Below, piece by piece: positions 24,967-33,550 of a DNA stretch of 64,000 nucleotides (position 1 is its first letter; every line of letters begins with the position of its first letter). The notes beneath the pieces are model-generated. The model searched no databases, was not told the DNA's origin, and saw nothing but the letters and a program-made list of their open reading frames with translations. Source of the stretch: Nonomuraea coxensis DSM 45129 (lineage in GTDB: Bacteria; Actinomycetota; Actinomycetes; Streptosporangiales; Streptosporangiaceae); contig NZ_CP068985.1 of assembly GCF_019397265.1 (NCBI RefSeq), positions 8,241,001 to 8,305,000 of the forward strand, given 5' to 3'. Both the position numbers and the translations under genes were made by a program.

Positions 24967-27004
24967 ACGTCAGCGCTTCGGACGGAGCGGTGAGGAGCGG
25001 GAACATCACCTCGACCCGGGTGCCCCCGCCCGGCTCGCCGCTCACCACGCAGATGCCGCCCAGCTCGGCCGCCCGCTCCCGCATCGACCCGAGCCCGACG
25101 CCGGAGCGTACGGACTCGGGCAGGCCCTTGCCGTCGTCGGAGACGAGCACCCGCAGCCCCGACCGCTCCCGCTGGAGCACCACCCGGGCGGTGGTGGCCG
25201 CCGCGTGCTTGCGGACGTTCGTCAGGGCCTCCTGGACGATCCGGTAGACGGCCACCTCGACGGCGGCGGGCAGGCGGCTCAGGTCGCCCTCGACCTCCGC
25301 CTCGACCGCGATGCCCGGCGAGGAGCGCTCGGCGAGGTCGCGTACGGCGCGGGCCAGGCCGAGGTCGTCGAGCGCGGGCGGGCGCAGGCCGTAGACCAGC
25401 TCGCGGATGTCGCCGGTGACGGCGGCCATGCCGGTGTGCAGCTCGCGCAGCAGCTCGTCAGCGGTCTCCGGGGAGTCGGCGAGGCTGAGCCGCGCCATGT
25501 TGAGGGTCATGGCCATGGCCGACAGGGTCTGGCCGAGCCCGTCGTGCAGGTCGCGGCGCAGGCGGCGGCGCTCCTCCTCGCGCGTGGTGAGGATGCGCTC
25601 GCGCGAGCGCTGCAGGTCGGCGGCCATGCGCACGGCGTGGGCCACGTCGGCCGCGTACGGGGTGAGCGTGGCCAGCACCCGCTCGTTGTGCGCGGCGGGG
25701 AACCTGCGCGGCCCGGGCGGCCCGACGAGCAGCCGTCCCACCCGCTCCCCGTGCCAGATGAGCGGCACCTCGCGCGGGGCCTCCCCCACCCGGCCGCTCT
25801 CGACGTAGCGGGGCTCGCCGTCGGCCACCTCGACGGCCACGCCCTCGACCGCGAGCCCGTCGCGCAGCACCCCGACCACGGCGGTGAGCGCGTTGGCCGG
25901 GTCGCCGCGGCGTACGGCCTGGGTGAGGCGTTCGGCGAGCAGGGCCGGGTCGCCGACGGACCCGTACAGCAGCCGGTCCACGGCCCGCTGGAGCAGGCGG
26001 CGCAGCGGCTGGAAGAACGCCCCGGCGAACAGCGCGGCGGCCACCCCGGCGACCTGGCCGTAGCCGGAGACGACCAGGCTGGACAGCGCGCCCGCGCCGA
26101 AGTAGACGGCGCTGACCACGGCCACCACGCCGGCCGCCACGAAGGCGCGGCTGATGACCGTGTCGATGCCGTAGAGCCGGTAGCGCATCACCGAGAACGC
26201 CACCGCGAACGGGATCGCCGCCGCCCACACGATCGCCGCCCACAGCAGCTTCTCGGTGAAGGCGGCGACGACCAGGAAGACGATGTAGCCGGTGAAGGCC
26301 AGCAGCGGCCAGCCGATCTGCCGCCGCAGCACCGGGCCGGCCCCCCGCATCCGCACCGCAAGCGAGAGCGCGGCCAGCGCCATGGCGACGTAGATGCCGG
26401 TCCAGCCGATCACCGACAGCGTGTCGAGGTGGGGGGTGAGCGCCGGCACGGCCAGCGGGTTGGGGATGACCTCGGGGAACGGGTAGCCCGCCGCCGGCGG
26501 CGGCTCCCTGAAGGTGCCGCGCACGAACGTGAGCGTGATCGCCGCCCAGCCGAGCAGCAGCGCCGGCCGCCAGCGCGGCGACGGCAGCCGCCCGTCGGGC
26601 GAGTACAGCGGCAGCAGCATAGTGAGCGTCAGCCCGCACACCGCCCACCCGAGGCTCGACGGTAACCGCATCCAGCCGGCGAGGGCCAGGTCGCCCGCGG
26701 CGGCGGCGCGGAACATCAGCGCGTCCGACAGGTCGCTGACCGCCGCCGCGAGCCCGCCGACGCACATGAGCCAGGCCATGTTGAGCCGCGGCCGGTGCAC
26801 GATGAGGAACGCGCCCACGGCGGGGAAGGTCAGGGCGACCGCCGACTGCGGGGAGACGGTCTGCTCCGGCGTCCACTCGGCCGGCAGCCCGGCCCACACC
26901 AGCCAGGACGCGACGCCGAGAACCGGCGAGACGGCGGCCATGAACACGGCGACCAGCCGCGCGGGCGTGGCCCTCCCGATGTCGTCGGCGAGTCGGCCGC
27001 TCAT
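24965..27004 (-). CDS. Membrane sensor histidine kinase, NarL/LuxR type, orphan
   Basis: A 679-aa protein. About eight N-terminal hydrophobic segments (residues ~20-330) are followed by a GAF-like region near 370-470. The dimerisation box REEERRRLRRDLHDGLGQTL has the phospho-acceptor His, and an HATPase block follows with ALTNVRKHA, DDGKGLP and GLGSMRERA. Start ATG 27004 follows GGAGGACGGAGGG. No response regulator gene is adjacent; the regulator at 42570 already has its own kinase. The signal is unknown. Confidence 0.85.
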   Translation of the reverse strand: MSGRLADDIGRATPARLVAVFMAAVSPVLGVASWLVWAGLPAEWTPEQTVSPQSAVALTFPAVGAFLIVHRPRLNMAWLMCVGGLAAAVSDLSDALMFRAAAAGDLALAGWMRLPSSLGWAVCGLTLTMLLPLYSPDGRLPSPRWRPALLLGWAAITLTFVRGTFREPPPAAGYPFPEVIPNPLAVPALTPHLDTLSVIGWTGIYVAMALAALSLAVRMRGAGPVLRRQIGWPLLAFTGYIVFLVVAAFTEKLLWAAIVWAAAIPFAVAFSVMRYRLYGIDTVISRAFVAAGVVAVVSAVYFGAGALSSLVVSGYGQVAGVAAALFAGAFFQPLRRLLQRAVDRLLYGSVGDPALLAERLTQAVRRGDPANALTAVVGVLRDGLAVEGVAVEVADGEPRYVESGRVGEAPREVPLIWHGERVGRLLVGPPGPRRFPAAHNERVLATLTPYAADVAHAVRMAADLQRSRERILTTREEERRRLRRDLHDGLGQTLSAMAMTLNMARLSLADSPETADELLRELHTGMAAVTGDIRELVYGLRPPALDDLGLARAVRDLAERSSPGIAVEAEVEGDLSRLPAAVEVAVYRIVQEALTNVRKHAAATTARVVLQRERSGLRVLVSDDGKGLPESVRSGVGLGSMRERAAELGGICVVSGEPGGGTRVEVMFPLLTAPSEALT

Positions 27005-27133
27005 GTGCCCTCCGTCCTCCGGATCCGGCAGCAGTGGTCCGGCAGCAGGGATCCGGCAGAACGCATTATGCCCTGGCCCCATGAACCCATAGGGCCAGGA
27101 CAATATAGGGCCTCTTGGACGCTGATCGTCCCC

Positions 27134-28936
27134 TCAGCCGACCGGCAGCCAGACGCGCATGGTCGCGGGCCCCCGGTTGCCCCACCGGTGGTACGGCACC
27201 AGCCGCAGACCGGCGTCCGCACCCGAGGGACGCCCGTCCGGCGCGCCGCCGTACGGCCAGCCCGACGGCTCGCCGCCGCCGCCGAGCGACGCGGCGACCT
27301 CCAGCTCGACCACCCCGTCCACGTGGTGCTCCACGGGCGGGGCGACCCGGGCGGCGAGGTCGCCGAGCGGCGGCTCGTCGCCCACCGACTCCGCGCAGTA
27401 GACCAGCGGCCCGCGCTCCACGGCGGCGCTGCCCCGCAGCGCGTCCACGCGCCGGTCCGGGTACGTCCAGCGCGGCGCCATCGGCAGCTCCAGCCGCAGC
27501 TCGTCGCCGGTCCGCCAGGGGCCGTCGGCGACCGCGTACCCGGGGGCGACCTCGCGGACCTCGCCGCGGTGCGTGAGCCGCGCGCCGGCCGCCCACGCGG
27601 GGACGCGCAGCGCGATCCGGCCCCTGCCGCCGGTCAGCGCCCGGACCGTCACCGCGCCGTCCCACGGGTAGCCGGTCTCCACCTTGACCGCGAGCTCGCC
27701 GTGCCGGATCTCGGCCGGGGTCGGATGGTGGATCTGGATGCCGTCCGCCGTGGCGGTGGCGACGTACGCGGGCAGCGAGGCCAGCGTGCGGGCGATGTTG
27801 TTCGGGCAGCAGGACACGTCGAACCAGGGCGAGCGCAGCCCGCCCTCGGGGGCGTGGTTCACCCCGTCGAGCGGCACGGCGGGCACCCGCACCTGCAGCG
27901 GGTTGGCGTAGAAGAACGAGCGGCCGTCGAGCGCGACGCCGGTCGCCAGCATGTTGTAGAGCGTCCGCTCGGCCAGGTCGGCGTAGCGCACGTCGCCGGT
28001 CGCCAGCAGCAGCCGGTGCGACAGCATGACGGAGGCGATGCTCGCGCAGGTCTCGTTGTAGGCCCGGTCGGGCGGCAGCTCGTAGTCCTCGCCGAACGAC
28101 TCGCCGGTGTGGCGCGAGCCCATGCCGCCGGTCAGGTGCGTACGCCGGGCGACCGTGCGCTCCCACTGCGCCTCGACCGCCTTCAGCAGCTCCTCGTCGC
28201 CGGTCTCGACGGCCACGTCCACCACGCCGGAGGCCAGGTAGAGCGCCCGTACGACGTGCCCGCGGAACACCTGCGCCTGCCGGACCGGCACGTCGTCCTG
28301 GTAGTAGGCGCGGCCGAAGGGGATGTCGGCGAGCGCGGGCAGGCCGCGGCGCTCGACGAAGCGGCGGGCCATCTCCAGGTAGCGCTCGGTCCCCGTCGCC
28401 CGGTACAGCTCGACCAGCGCCATCTCGATCACCGGGTGCCCGCAGGTCTGCGTGCCCTCCATGAAACGGCGGCACACGTGGTCGGCGGCCCGCACCGCGA
28501 CCCGGGTCAGCGGGTCCTCGCCGTGCGTGCGCAGCCGGGCGACCCCGGCCTGGATGAGGTGGCCGTAGCAGTACAGCTCGTGGCCCCATTCCAGGTCGGT
28601 GTAGCGGCTGCCGGACCAGCGGGTGTTGAGGTAGCCGTCGCCCTCCTGCGCGCCCGCCACGACCTCGGCCAGCGCGGGCAGCCCAGGATGGTCCGCCCAG
28701 GCCATGGCCTCCAGCAGCTTGTAGATCTCCGAGTCGCTGAACTCGCGGCCCCGCCTCGGGCGCTCGCCCCGGAAGTTGCCGATCCAGCCTTCGCGTTCTT
28801 CCCATTCCTGGCAGTGGGCGATCGTGACCTCACGGTTGAGCGCCACCCGGTCGCCCCAGAAACCGGGCGAGAGGCGTACGGCGTCGAGGCCGAGGGGGGA
28901 CAGGACACCCGAGGAGGGCAGGACGGGATTAGCCAC
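27134..28936 (-). CDS. GH127 family beta-L-arabinofuranosidase-like enzyme
   Basis: A 600-aa DUF1680/GH127 protein. Motifs: LSPGFWGDRV at the N-terminus, HELYCYGHLIQAGVA, GRAYYQDD, LTGGMGS, and FDVSCCPNNIARTL, which holds the cysteine used as nucleophile in characterised GH127 enzymes. No signal peptide, so it acts on imported arabinosides inside the cell. It is the last gene of a sugar ABC operon (31875 to 27134) and overlaps the upstream permease by 8 bp. The substrate is inferred from family. Confidence 0.85.
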   Translation of the reverse strand: MANPVLPSSGVLSPLGLDAVRLSPGFWGDRVALNREVTIAHCQEWEEREGWIGNFRGERPRRGREFSDSEIYKLLEAMAWADHPGLPALAEVVAGAQEGDGYLNTRWSGSRYTDLEWGHELYCYGHLIQAGVARLRTHGEDPLTRVAVRAADHVCRRFMEGTQTCGHPVIEMALVELYRATGTERYLEMARRFVERRGLPALADIPFGRAYYQDDVPVRQAQVFRGHVVRALYLASGVVDVAVETGDEELLKAVEAQWERTVARRTHLTGGMGSRHTGESFGEDYELPPDRAYNETCASIASVMLSHRLLLATGDVRYADLAERTLYNMLATGVALDGRSFFYANPLQVRVPAVPLDGVNHAPEGGLRSPWFDVSCCPNNIARTLASLPAYVATATADGIQIHHPTPAEIRHGELAVKVETGYPWDGAVTVRALTGGRGRIALRVPAWAAGARLTHRGEVREVAPGYAVADGPWRTGDELRLELPMAPRWTYPDRRVDALRGSAAVERGPLVYCAESVGDEPPLGDLAARVAPPVEHHVDGVVELEVAASLGGGGEPSGWPYGGAPDGRPSGADAGLRLVPYHRWGNRGPATMRVWLPVG

Positions 28937-29693
28937 GCAGAGCTCCTGACATGAATCCGCGCACGTAGTGGCGCTGCAGCACGATGAACAGGACGAGACA
29001 GGGGACGGCCATGACCATGACGCCGGCCTGGAGCATGCCGTAGTCGACGGCGCCGAACGCGCGCTGCGTCATGCTGACCACGGCCACCGGCAGCGTGAAC
29101 GACGCGCCGTCGTTGAGCAGGATGAGCGGCGCGAAGAAGTCGTTCCACGAGGCGAGGAAGGCGAACAGCCCCACCGTGACCAGCGCCGGCCGCACCGCCT
29201 TCAGCAGGATCCTGGAGAAGGCGCGGAACGTGCCGCAGCCGTCCACCAGCGCCGCCTCCTCCAGTTCGCGCGGCAGCGCCTCGAACGCGTTGCGCATCAT
29301 GAACAGCGCGAACGGGAGCTGGAACATCACGAACACCAGCGACAGCCCCACGAGGGAGTTCTGCAGGCCGAGGTAGCCGAGCAGCACGTAGAGCGGGATG
29401 AGGATGGTCGCGTACGGCACCATGAGGATCGCCAGCGTGGCCAGGAACAGCACGTTCTTGCCGGGGAAGTCGAAGCGGGCGAAGCCGTAGCCGCCGAGCG
29501 CCGAGACGACCAACGTGCCGGCGACGGTCATGGCGGAGACGAGCACGCTGTTGGCCGCGTACGTGCCGACGCCCTCGCCGAAGGCGGCCATCTCCACATA
29601 GTTGGACGGGTCCTCCAGCGAGGCGTAACCGCTCCACACCAGCGGGAACAGGAACAGCACCGCCAGCGCCGACAGCGTGAGGTACCGGCTCAT
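28929..29693 (-). CDS. Carbohydrate ABC transporter permease, MalG type
   Basis: A 254-aa membrane protein with six predicted helices. The permease signature EEAALVDGCGTFRAFSRILL (EAA motif) lies near residue 150, with a further conserved LASWNDFFAPLI. It is slightly shorter than most MalG proteins at the N-terminus. The start ATG 29693 overlaps the stop of the MalF-type gene as ATGA. It forms the channel with the next permease. No ATPase is encoded in the operon, so a shared MsiK-type ATPase is presumed. Confidence 0.85.
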   Translation of the reverse strand: MSRYLTLSALAVLFLFPLVWSGYASLEDPSNYVEMAAFGEGVGTYAANSVLVSAMTVAGTLVVSALGGYGFARFDFPGKNVLFLATLAILMVPYATILIPLYVLLGYLGLQNSLVGLSLVFVMFQLPFALFMMRNAFEALPRELEEAALVDGCGTFRAFSRILLKAVRPALVTVGLFAFLASWNDFFAPLILLNDGASFTLPVAVVSMTQRAFGAVDYGMLQAGVMVMAVPCLVLFIVLQRHYVRGFMSGALRG

Positions 29694-30604
29694 CGCAGCC
29701 TCCGCATCATGAAGGTGTTGAGGCCGACGAGGGCCACGAGCAGCACGACCGACAGCGCCGCCGCGCCGCCGAGGTCGAAACGGAAGAAGGCGTCCCGGTA
29801 GACGACCATGACCATCGACACCGTGCTGTTGTCCGGGCCGCCGTTGGTGAAGACGAAGAACTGGTCGAAGGCGAGCAGTGAGCCGGTCACGCTGAGGATG
29901 AGCATCAGGGCCAGCGTCGGGCGCAGCAGCGGCAGGGTGATCCGGGTGAAGACCTGCCGGCGGTTGGCGCCGTCGCTGCGGGCGGCCTCGTACACCTCGG
30001 TGGGGATGGCCTGCAGGCCGGTGAGCAGGATGAGCATGTTGAACCCGGCGAAGCGCCAGATCACCAGCGTGATCGTGGAGAACAGCGCCATGTTGGGCGA
30101 GCCGATCCACTTGACCGGCTCGCTGGTGAGGCCGACGGCCTGGAGCATCGGGTCGATGGGGCCGAAGTCGTTGTTCAGCATGCCGTAGAACAGCAGGCCG
30201 GCCGCGGCGAAGCCGACCGCGCCCGGCAGGAAGAACGCGGTCCGGAAGAACCCGATGCCGGGCCTGCGGTCCTGCACCAGCAGGGCGAGGCCGAGCGCCA
30301 CCGCCGACAGCAGGACGGTGGTGAGGACGGTGTACTTCAGCGTGAAGACCACGGCGTCGGCGAAGAGCGGATTGTCGGCGATCTTGGTGTAGTTGTCCGG
30401 CGCGTTGAACGCCGGGTCGCCGAGCAGGGGCCAGCGGTTGAGCGACATCCAGACCACCAGCACCAGGGGCGCGAGGAAGAGCACGCCCACGATGACGGCC
30501 GTCGGGGCCGCGTACAGCCAGCCCTGGATCCTCCTGCTCCGCCACCGGGCGGAGGGCGCGCCGCGGGCCGCCCGCCGCCCGGAACGGGTCATCGTCAGCG
30601 TCAT
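29690..30604 (-). CDS. Carbohydrate ABC transporter permease, MalF type
   Basis: A 304-aa permease. After a basic N-terminus it has about six membrane segments, with the EAA motif YEAARSDGANRRQVFTRITL near residues 222-241. Start ATG 30604 overlaps the stop of the binding-protein gene (ATGA); a second ATG at 30592 is possible. It pairs with the MalG-type permease for uptake of an oligosaccharide, probably an arabinoside given the GH127 gene. Confidence 0.85.
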   Translation of the reverse strand: MTLTMTRSGRRAARGAPSARWRSRRIQGWLYAAPTAVIVGVLFLAPLVLVVWMSLNRWPLLGDPAFNAPDNYTKIADNPLFADAVVFTLKYTVLTTVLLSAVALGLALLVQDRRPGIGFFRTAFFLPGAVGFAAAGLLFYGMLNNDFGPIDPMLQAVGLTSEPVKWIGSPNMALFSTITLVIWRFAGFNMLILLTGLQAIPTEVYEAARSDGANRRQVFTRITLPLLRPTLALMLILSVTGSLLAFDQFFVFTNGGPDNSTVSMVMVVYRDAFFRFDLGGAAALSVVLLVALVGLNTFMMRRLR

Positions 30605-31875
30605 TGCTGGAGCGACTTCGTGATCTCGGCGTTGAGCTGCGGGAGCTTGGAGGCGTCGCCGAAGACGGCCTCGCGGGCGTAGCGCAGCCACGGGCCCTGC
30701 GGGTCGTTGAAGGTCTGGCCGAAGCGCAGGGCGTACGGGGTCTGGCCCTTGGCCACCAGCGAGTTGATCAGCACCACGCGCGGGTCCTCGGCCGAGTACG
30801 TGTTCTCCGCCAGGTCGGTGCGGGCGAGCACGTCCTTGTTCTTGGCCATGACCTCGACCTGGGCCTCGTCGCCGACCGTCCAGGACAGGAACTCCCAGGC
30901 GGCGTCGGCGTTCTTGGTGGTGGAGCTGATGCCGATCGAGTCGCCGCCGACGAACGTCGACTCGCCGCCGTCGGGGCCGGAGATCGGGGCGACGCCGATC
31001 TTCATCTCCTTCGGCATCAGGCCGAGCGTGGTCGAGGGCATCGGCATGACGCCGATCTCGCCCTTCGGGAAGAAGCCCGTCCAGGTCGGGCCCTGCTCCT
31101 CCTTGGCGGTCGGGCCGGTGACCTTCTTCTCGTACAGCTCGCGCCAGATCTTGAAGACCTCGGTCATGGCGGGCTGGTCGTTGAGGGACTGGGTGCCCTC
31201 GGCGTTCATGACCTGGCCGCCGGCGGCCCAGACGGACGGCCAGAAGGTGAAGACGTAGCAGCCGCCGCAGTTGCCGCCGAAGAACGTGCCGTGGACCTTG
31301 CCGTCCCCGCCCAGCTTCTCCTGGACGGCGGTGGCCTGCTGGGCGAACTCCCTCAGCGACTTCGGGCCCTGCTCGGGGTCGAGGCCGGCCTTCTCGTACA
31401 GGTCCTTGTTCCAGAACCAGACCGACAGGTCGAGGGTGTGCGGCAGCGTGTACATGCGGTTGTCGAGCGTGCCGAGCCTGATGTGCGAGGGCGCGAGCTT
31501 GTCCTTGAACGGCAGGGCCGCCACCCTGTCGGTGATGTCCAGGAACAGGCCCTGGGAGGTGTAGTTCGGGACGAAGATGACGTCGGCCGCGAACACGTCG
31601 GGGAGCTGCTTCGCGCCGGCCGCGGCGGCGATGCGCGGCTGGTAGTTGTCCGTCGGGATGACGGTGAGCTTGACCTGGTTCTTGTGGGTCTTGTTGTACT
31701 GCTGGACCAGCCGCTCGCTCTGCGTCTGCGTGGCGGCGCGGGTCCACATGGTGATCGTGACGGGGCCCGCGCCGGCCTGGGAGCCCCCGCCGTCGCCGTT
31801 CCCGCTGTTTCCGCAGGCCGCCATTGTGAGCGCTAACACACCGAGAAGGGAGATCCCGGCCAGGCTTCGTCTCAT
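30601..31875 (-). CDS. Sugar ABC transporter substrate-binding lipoprotein
   Basis: A 424-aa extracellular solute-binding protein (family 1). The lipobox LTMAAC near residues 16-21 predicts a lipid-anchored cysteine, followed by a Gly/Ser-rich tether. The remainder fits the MalE-like fold. It is the first gene of the operon, 110 bp from the divergent LacI gene with two operator-like sites between, so induction by the imported sugar is likely. Confidence 0.85.
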   Translation of the reverse strand: MRRSLAGISLLGVLALTMAACGNSGNGDGGGSQAGAGPVTITMWTRAATQTQSERLVQQYNKTHKNQVKLTVIPTDNYQPRIAAAAGAKQLPDVFAADVIFVPNYTSQGLFLDITDRVAALPFKDKLAPSHIRLGTLDNRMYTLPHTLDLSVWFWNKDLYEKAGLDPEQGPKSLREFAQQATAVQEKLGGDGKVHGTFFGGNCGGCYVFTFWPSVWAAGGQVMNAEGTQSLNDQPAMTEVFKIWRELYEKKVTGPTAKEEQGPTWTGFFPKGEIGVMPMPSTTLGLMPKEMKIGVAPISGPDGGESTFVGGDSIGISSTTKNADAAWEFLSWTVGDEAQVEVMAKNKDVLARTDLAENTYSAEDPRVVLINSLVAKGQTPYALRFGQTFNDPQGPWLRYAREAVFGDASKLPQLNAEITKSLQQ

Positions 31876-31896
31876 GATGTGCTCCTGGACTTAAAG

Positions 31897-31908
31897 GTTT
31901 TCGGAAAC
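31897..31908. promoter_or_regulatory. LacI-type operator candidate near the ABC operon
   Basis: gttttcggaaac is a near-palindrome with a central CG, 22 bp upstream of the binding-protein start. Confidence 0.4.
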
Positions 31909-31966
31909 GTAGAAGAAACACGGACCTCTGTCAATGGGTGCTAGGGTGCTAAGCAGTTCACAGCGA

Positions 31967-31982
31967 TCGAAAAGGGTTTCGA
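31967..31982. promoter_or_regulatory. Inverted repeat just upstream of the LacI gene
   Basis: Perfect 6-bp arms tcgaaa/tttcga are separated by aggg and end 4 bp before the LacI start. Binding here would block its translation start region, suggesting autoregulation. Confidence 0.4.
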
Positions 31983-31985
31983 AGC

Positions 31986-32999
31986 ATGGCGACTAAGCGG
32001 GCGACCATCAACGATGTGGCCTCGCTGGCGGGGGTGTCGATCGCCACGGCGTCCAAGGCGCTGAACGGGCGGCAGGACGTACGGGCCGCCACGCGCGAGC
32101 GGGTGCTCGCCGCCGCGGCCCAGCTCTCCTTCCAGCCGAACGCCCTCGCCAGAGGGCTGCTGTCCGGCCAGACGCGCACGGTCGGGCTGCTGACCTCCGA
32201 CAGCGTCGGCCGGTTCGGCATCCCGGTGCTGCTCGGCGCCGAGGACGCCTTCGGCGCCGGCGAGATGGCCGTGCTGCTCTGCGACGCCCGCGGCGACGCC
32301 ATCAGGGAGCAGCACCACCTGCGGGCCCTCCTCTCCCGCCGGGTGGACGGGCTCATCGTGGTCGGCGAGAGCACCGACCCGCGGCCGTCGGTGAGCAAGG
32401 ACCTGCCGGTCCCGGTCGTCTACGCCTACGGGCCGTCGGAGGACCCGGAGGACGTCTCGTTCGTGCCCGACGACGTCGGCGCCGCCACCATGGCCGTCAA
32501 CCACCTGCTCGCCCTCGGCCGCCGCCGCGTCGCGCACGTCACCGGCCCCACCCACTACAAGGCCGCCCGCGACCGCGAGGAGGGCGCCCGCCTCGCCCTG
32601 GAGGCGGCGGGCATCCCCCAGGCCGGCCAGACCCTCTCCGGCCCGTGGTCGCAACGCTGGGGCCGGCACGCCGCCGAGATGCTGCTGATGTCCGAGCCCG
32701 AGATCGACGCCGTCTTCTGCGGCAGCGACCAGATCGCCGCCGGCTTCGTCGAGGCGGCCCGCGAACGCGGCCGGCGGGTGCCCGACGACATCGCGGTCGT
32801 CGGCTACGACAACTGGGAGGTCCTCTCCACCGAGACCCGCCCGGCCCTGACCACCGTGGACATGAACCTGGAGTCACTGGGCCGGACGGCGGCCCAGCAC
32901 CTGTTCGCCGCGATCGACGGCAAGGCGACGCCCGGCGTCCACAAGATGCCCTGCCAACTCGTCATCCGCGACTCCACCTCCCCACCCGGCGTCTCCTGA
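31986..32999 (+). CDS. LacI-family regulator of the GH127/ABC operon
   Basis: A 337-aa repressor. The N-terminal helix-turn-helix and hinge read TINDVASLAGVSIATASKAL near residues 7-26. A periplasmic-binding-protein-like effector domain follows, ending with ALTTVDMNLESLGRTAAQ. Divergent from the sugar operon, it is the likely repressor released by the sugar. ATG 31986. Confidence 0.85.
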   Translation: MATKRATINDVASLAGVSIATASKALNGRQDVRAATRERVLAAAAQLSFQPNALARGLLSGQTRTVGLLTSDSVGRFGIPVLLGAEDAFGAGEMAVLLCDARGDAIREQHHLRALLSRRVDGLIVVGESTDPRPSVSKDLPVPVVYAYGPSEDPEDVSFVPDDVGAATMAVNHLLALGRRRVAHVTGPTHYKAARDREEGARLALEAAGIPQAGQTLSGPWSQRWGRHAAEMLLMSEPEIDAVFCGSDQIAAGFVEAARERGRRVPDDIAVVGYDNWEVLSTETRPALTTVDMNLESLGRTAAQHLFAAIDGKATPGVHKMPCQLVIRDSTSPPGVS

Positions 33000-33120
33000 C
33001 CCCTGAGCGGGCTCGGCCTGAGTGACCTACCCAGCGCCTGCCCTCCGCGGGCGTCAGCGGATCCTCAACACACAGCGGCATACCTTCCCCTCATCGATGA
33101 ACGGATGAGGGAGGAAGGCC

Positions 33121-33429
33121 ATGAACATCCCAGCCAAGCTCGGTACAGCCGTGGTCGCCGGCGCCATCACCGTAGGCGGCCTGACCGCCGCCCCCGCTGA
33201 GGGCAGCACGGCCGCCGCCGCTTCCTGGTGCGTCAGCACCCACCACTGGACCGGCAAGGTGACCCACAACCTGTGGGTCACCAACAACTGCGGCTACGCC
33301 GTCACTTACCAGATCAAGCGGCGCGGCCCGGACTCCGACTGCCTGACCGTGTCCGCGCACTCAAGCAGAACCTCGTGGTGGCAGCGCTTCGGCCGCCAGT
33401 ACCAGGGCATCCGCTGGTGGTGCGCCTGA
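33121..33429 (+). CDS. Small secreted four-cysteine protein, tendamistat-like
   Basis: A 102-aa protein with an N-terminal Sec signal peptide (about 35 residues). The mature part of about 67 residues has four cysteines spaced 19, 16 and 26 residues apart. This is close to the pattern of the proteinaceous alpha-amylase inhibitor tendamistat and of related actinomycete secreted proteins (VTNNCG, GPDSDC). The inhibitory WRY triplet is not obvious, so the target is unknown. Start ATG 33121 follows AGGAAGG. A hairpin terminator follows. Confidence 0.6.
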   Translation: MNIPAKLGTAVVAGAITVGGLTAAPAEGSTAAAASWCVSTHHWTGKVTHNLWVTNNCGYAVTYQIKRRGPDSDCLTVSAHSSRTSWWQRFGRQYQGIRWWCA

Positions 33430-33470
33430 CCGCGGCATCAGGGCGGGCCCAGTCCTCGAAACAGCCGGGG

Positions 33471-33500
33471 CTGTCCGCGCCGGAGCACCGGCGCGGACAG
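33471..33500. terminator. Bidirectional hairpin terminator
   Basis: Perfect 12-bp arms (ctgtccgcgccg and complement) with a 6-base loop lie between two convergent genes. Confidence 0.75.
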
Positions 33501-33550
33501 CGGATGATCGGGACGCGCCGGAAGCGCGACGGCGTCGCTCGACGTGCCGC

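Noticed and set aside
25205..26665. A 486-codon open frame on the + strand
   Set aside because: Antisense to the sensor kinase with a normal H-box and HATPase domain; composition is that of a shadow.
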